DNA of 19,245 bases, taken from assembly GCF_000524195.1 (NCBI RefSeq), contig NW_020170402.1:771570-790814 (forward strand), written 5' to 3'. Under the pieces are notes generated by a model, which saw only the letters and a list, made by a program, of their open reading frames with translations, was not told the DNA's origin and did not search any database. A program made the translations under genes and the position numbers. The stretch comes from Echinococcus granulosus. Its lineage: Eukaryota > Platyhelminthes > Cestoda > Cyclophyllidea > Taeniidae. Below, piece after piece: positions 19,082 to 19,245 of the stretch; the stretch's first letter is position 1; every line of letters starts with the position of its first letter.

Positions 19082-19245
19082 TCACCAAAATAGTAATTAA
19101 AAATAGTTACTGGCCCCCTTCTTGCTTAACCACGGAATGTCCTTATCTGCAACACAGCCCACTCCAGTCCAGTGCAGTACAGTTTGGTGTACTCCTTTCA
19201 TATTTGATATTATTGAGGTACGTGTTGGAACTGTGCAGCTACGAC
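19082..19245 (+). other. Acceptor-led open frame running off the window; possible exon
   Basis: A polypyrimidine tract (about 19056-19079, ending TTTCATTCAG at 19081) resembles a strong 3' splice site. The phase that fits the donor at 3390 is open for 54 codons to the window edge. A donor-like GAG|GTACGT lies at 19218. The encoded sequence is hydrophobic near its end (VLLSYLILL) and not tail-like, so it could be a chance frame. Pentamer units AGTNC repeat at 19166-19180. Confidence 0.15.

Noticed and set aside
1..19245. Search for CRISPR arrays, phage or bacterial operons, rRNA genes and a flatworm spliced-leader RNA gene
   Set aside because: No regularly spaced direct repeats, ribosome-binding-site-led gene strings, rRNA signatures or spliced-leader-like sequence were seen on either strand.

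Overview
The window looks like nuclear DNA of an invertebrate metazoan. A parasitic flatworm, probably a tapeworm of the taeniid type, is my best guess. That is inference from the kind of gene, the moderate AT bias outside it, the lack of microsatellites and the long gene-poor flank. Nothing in the sequence proves the species, and there are no bacterial, viral or CRISPR signatures.

Layout: bases 1-193 hold a promoter-like or 5'-leader segment with two CCAAT boxes in opposite orientation, a CACGTG E-box and two overlapping upstream mini-ORFs. Bases 194-3478 hold the one certain gene, a protocadherin-type adhesion receptor: signal peptide, seven cadherin (EC) repeats, one transmembrane helix and a cytoplasmic tail, all in one uninterrupted reading frame. 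A strong splice donor (GTAAGT, phase 1) lies 29 codons before the genomic stop, and no AATAAA occurs until about 2.1 kb past that stop. The real cytoplasmic tail therefore probably continues in exons further downstream, and most of 3390-18088 is then intron.

Bases 3.5-19.2 kb contain no other gene I can identify. Within them are a candidate last exon at 18089-18204 (in phase with the donor, ending in a class I PDZ-ligand-like sequence), a second acceptor-led open frame at 19082 to the window edge, a fossil that resembles the C-terminal dimerisation region of a hAT transposase near 12.6-12.85 kb, a diverged tandem repeat pair carrying CCAAT boxes ahead of a TATATAAA box near 15.9-16.2 kb, and several short hairpins and palindromes. 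The remaining open frames are of a length expected by chance at this base composition.

So the window is mainly one adhesion-receptor gene with a probable very long tail intron; the novel element systems I looked for are weakly supported and are marked as such.
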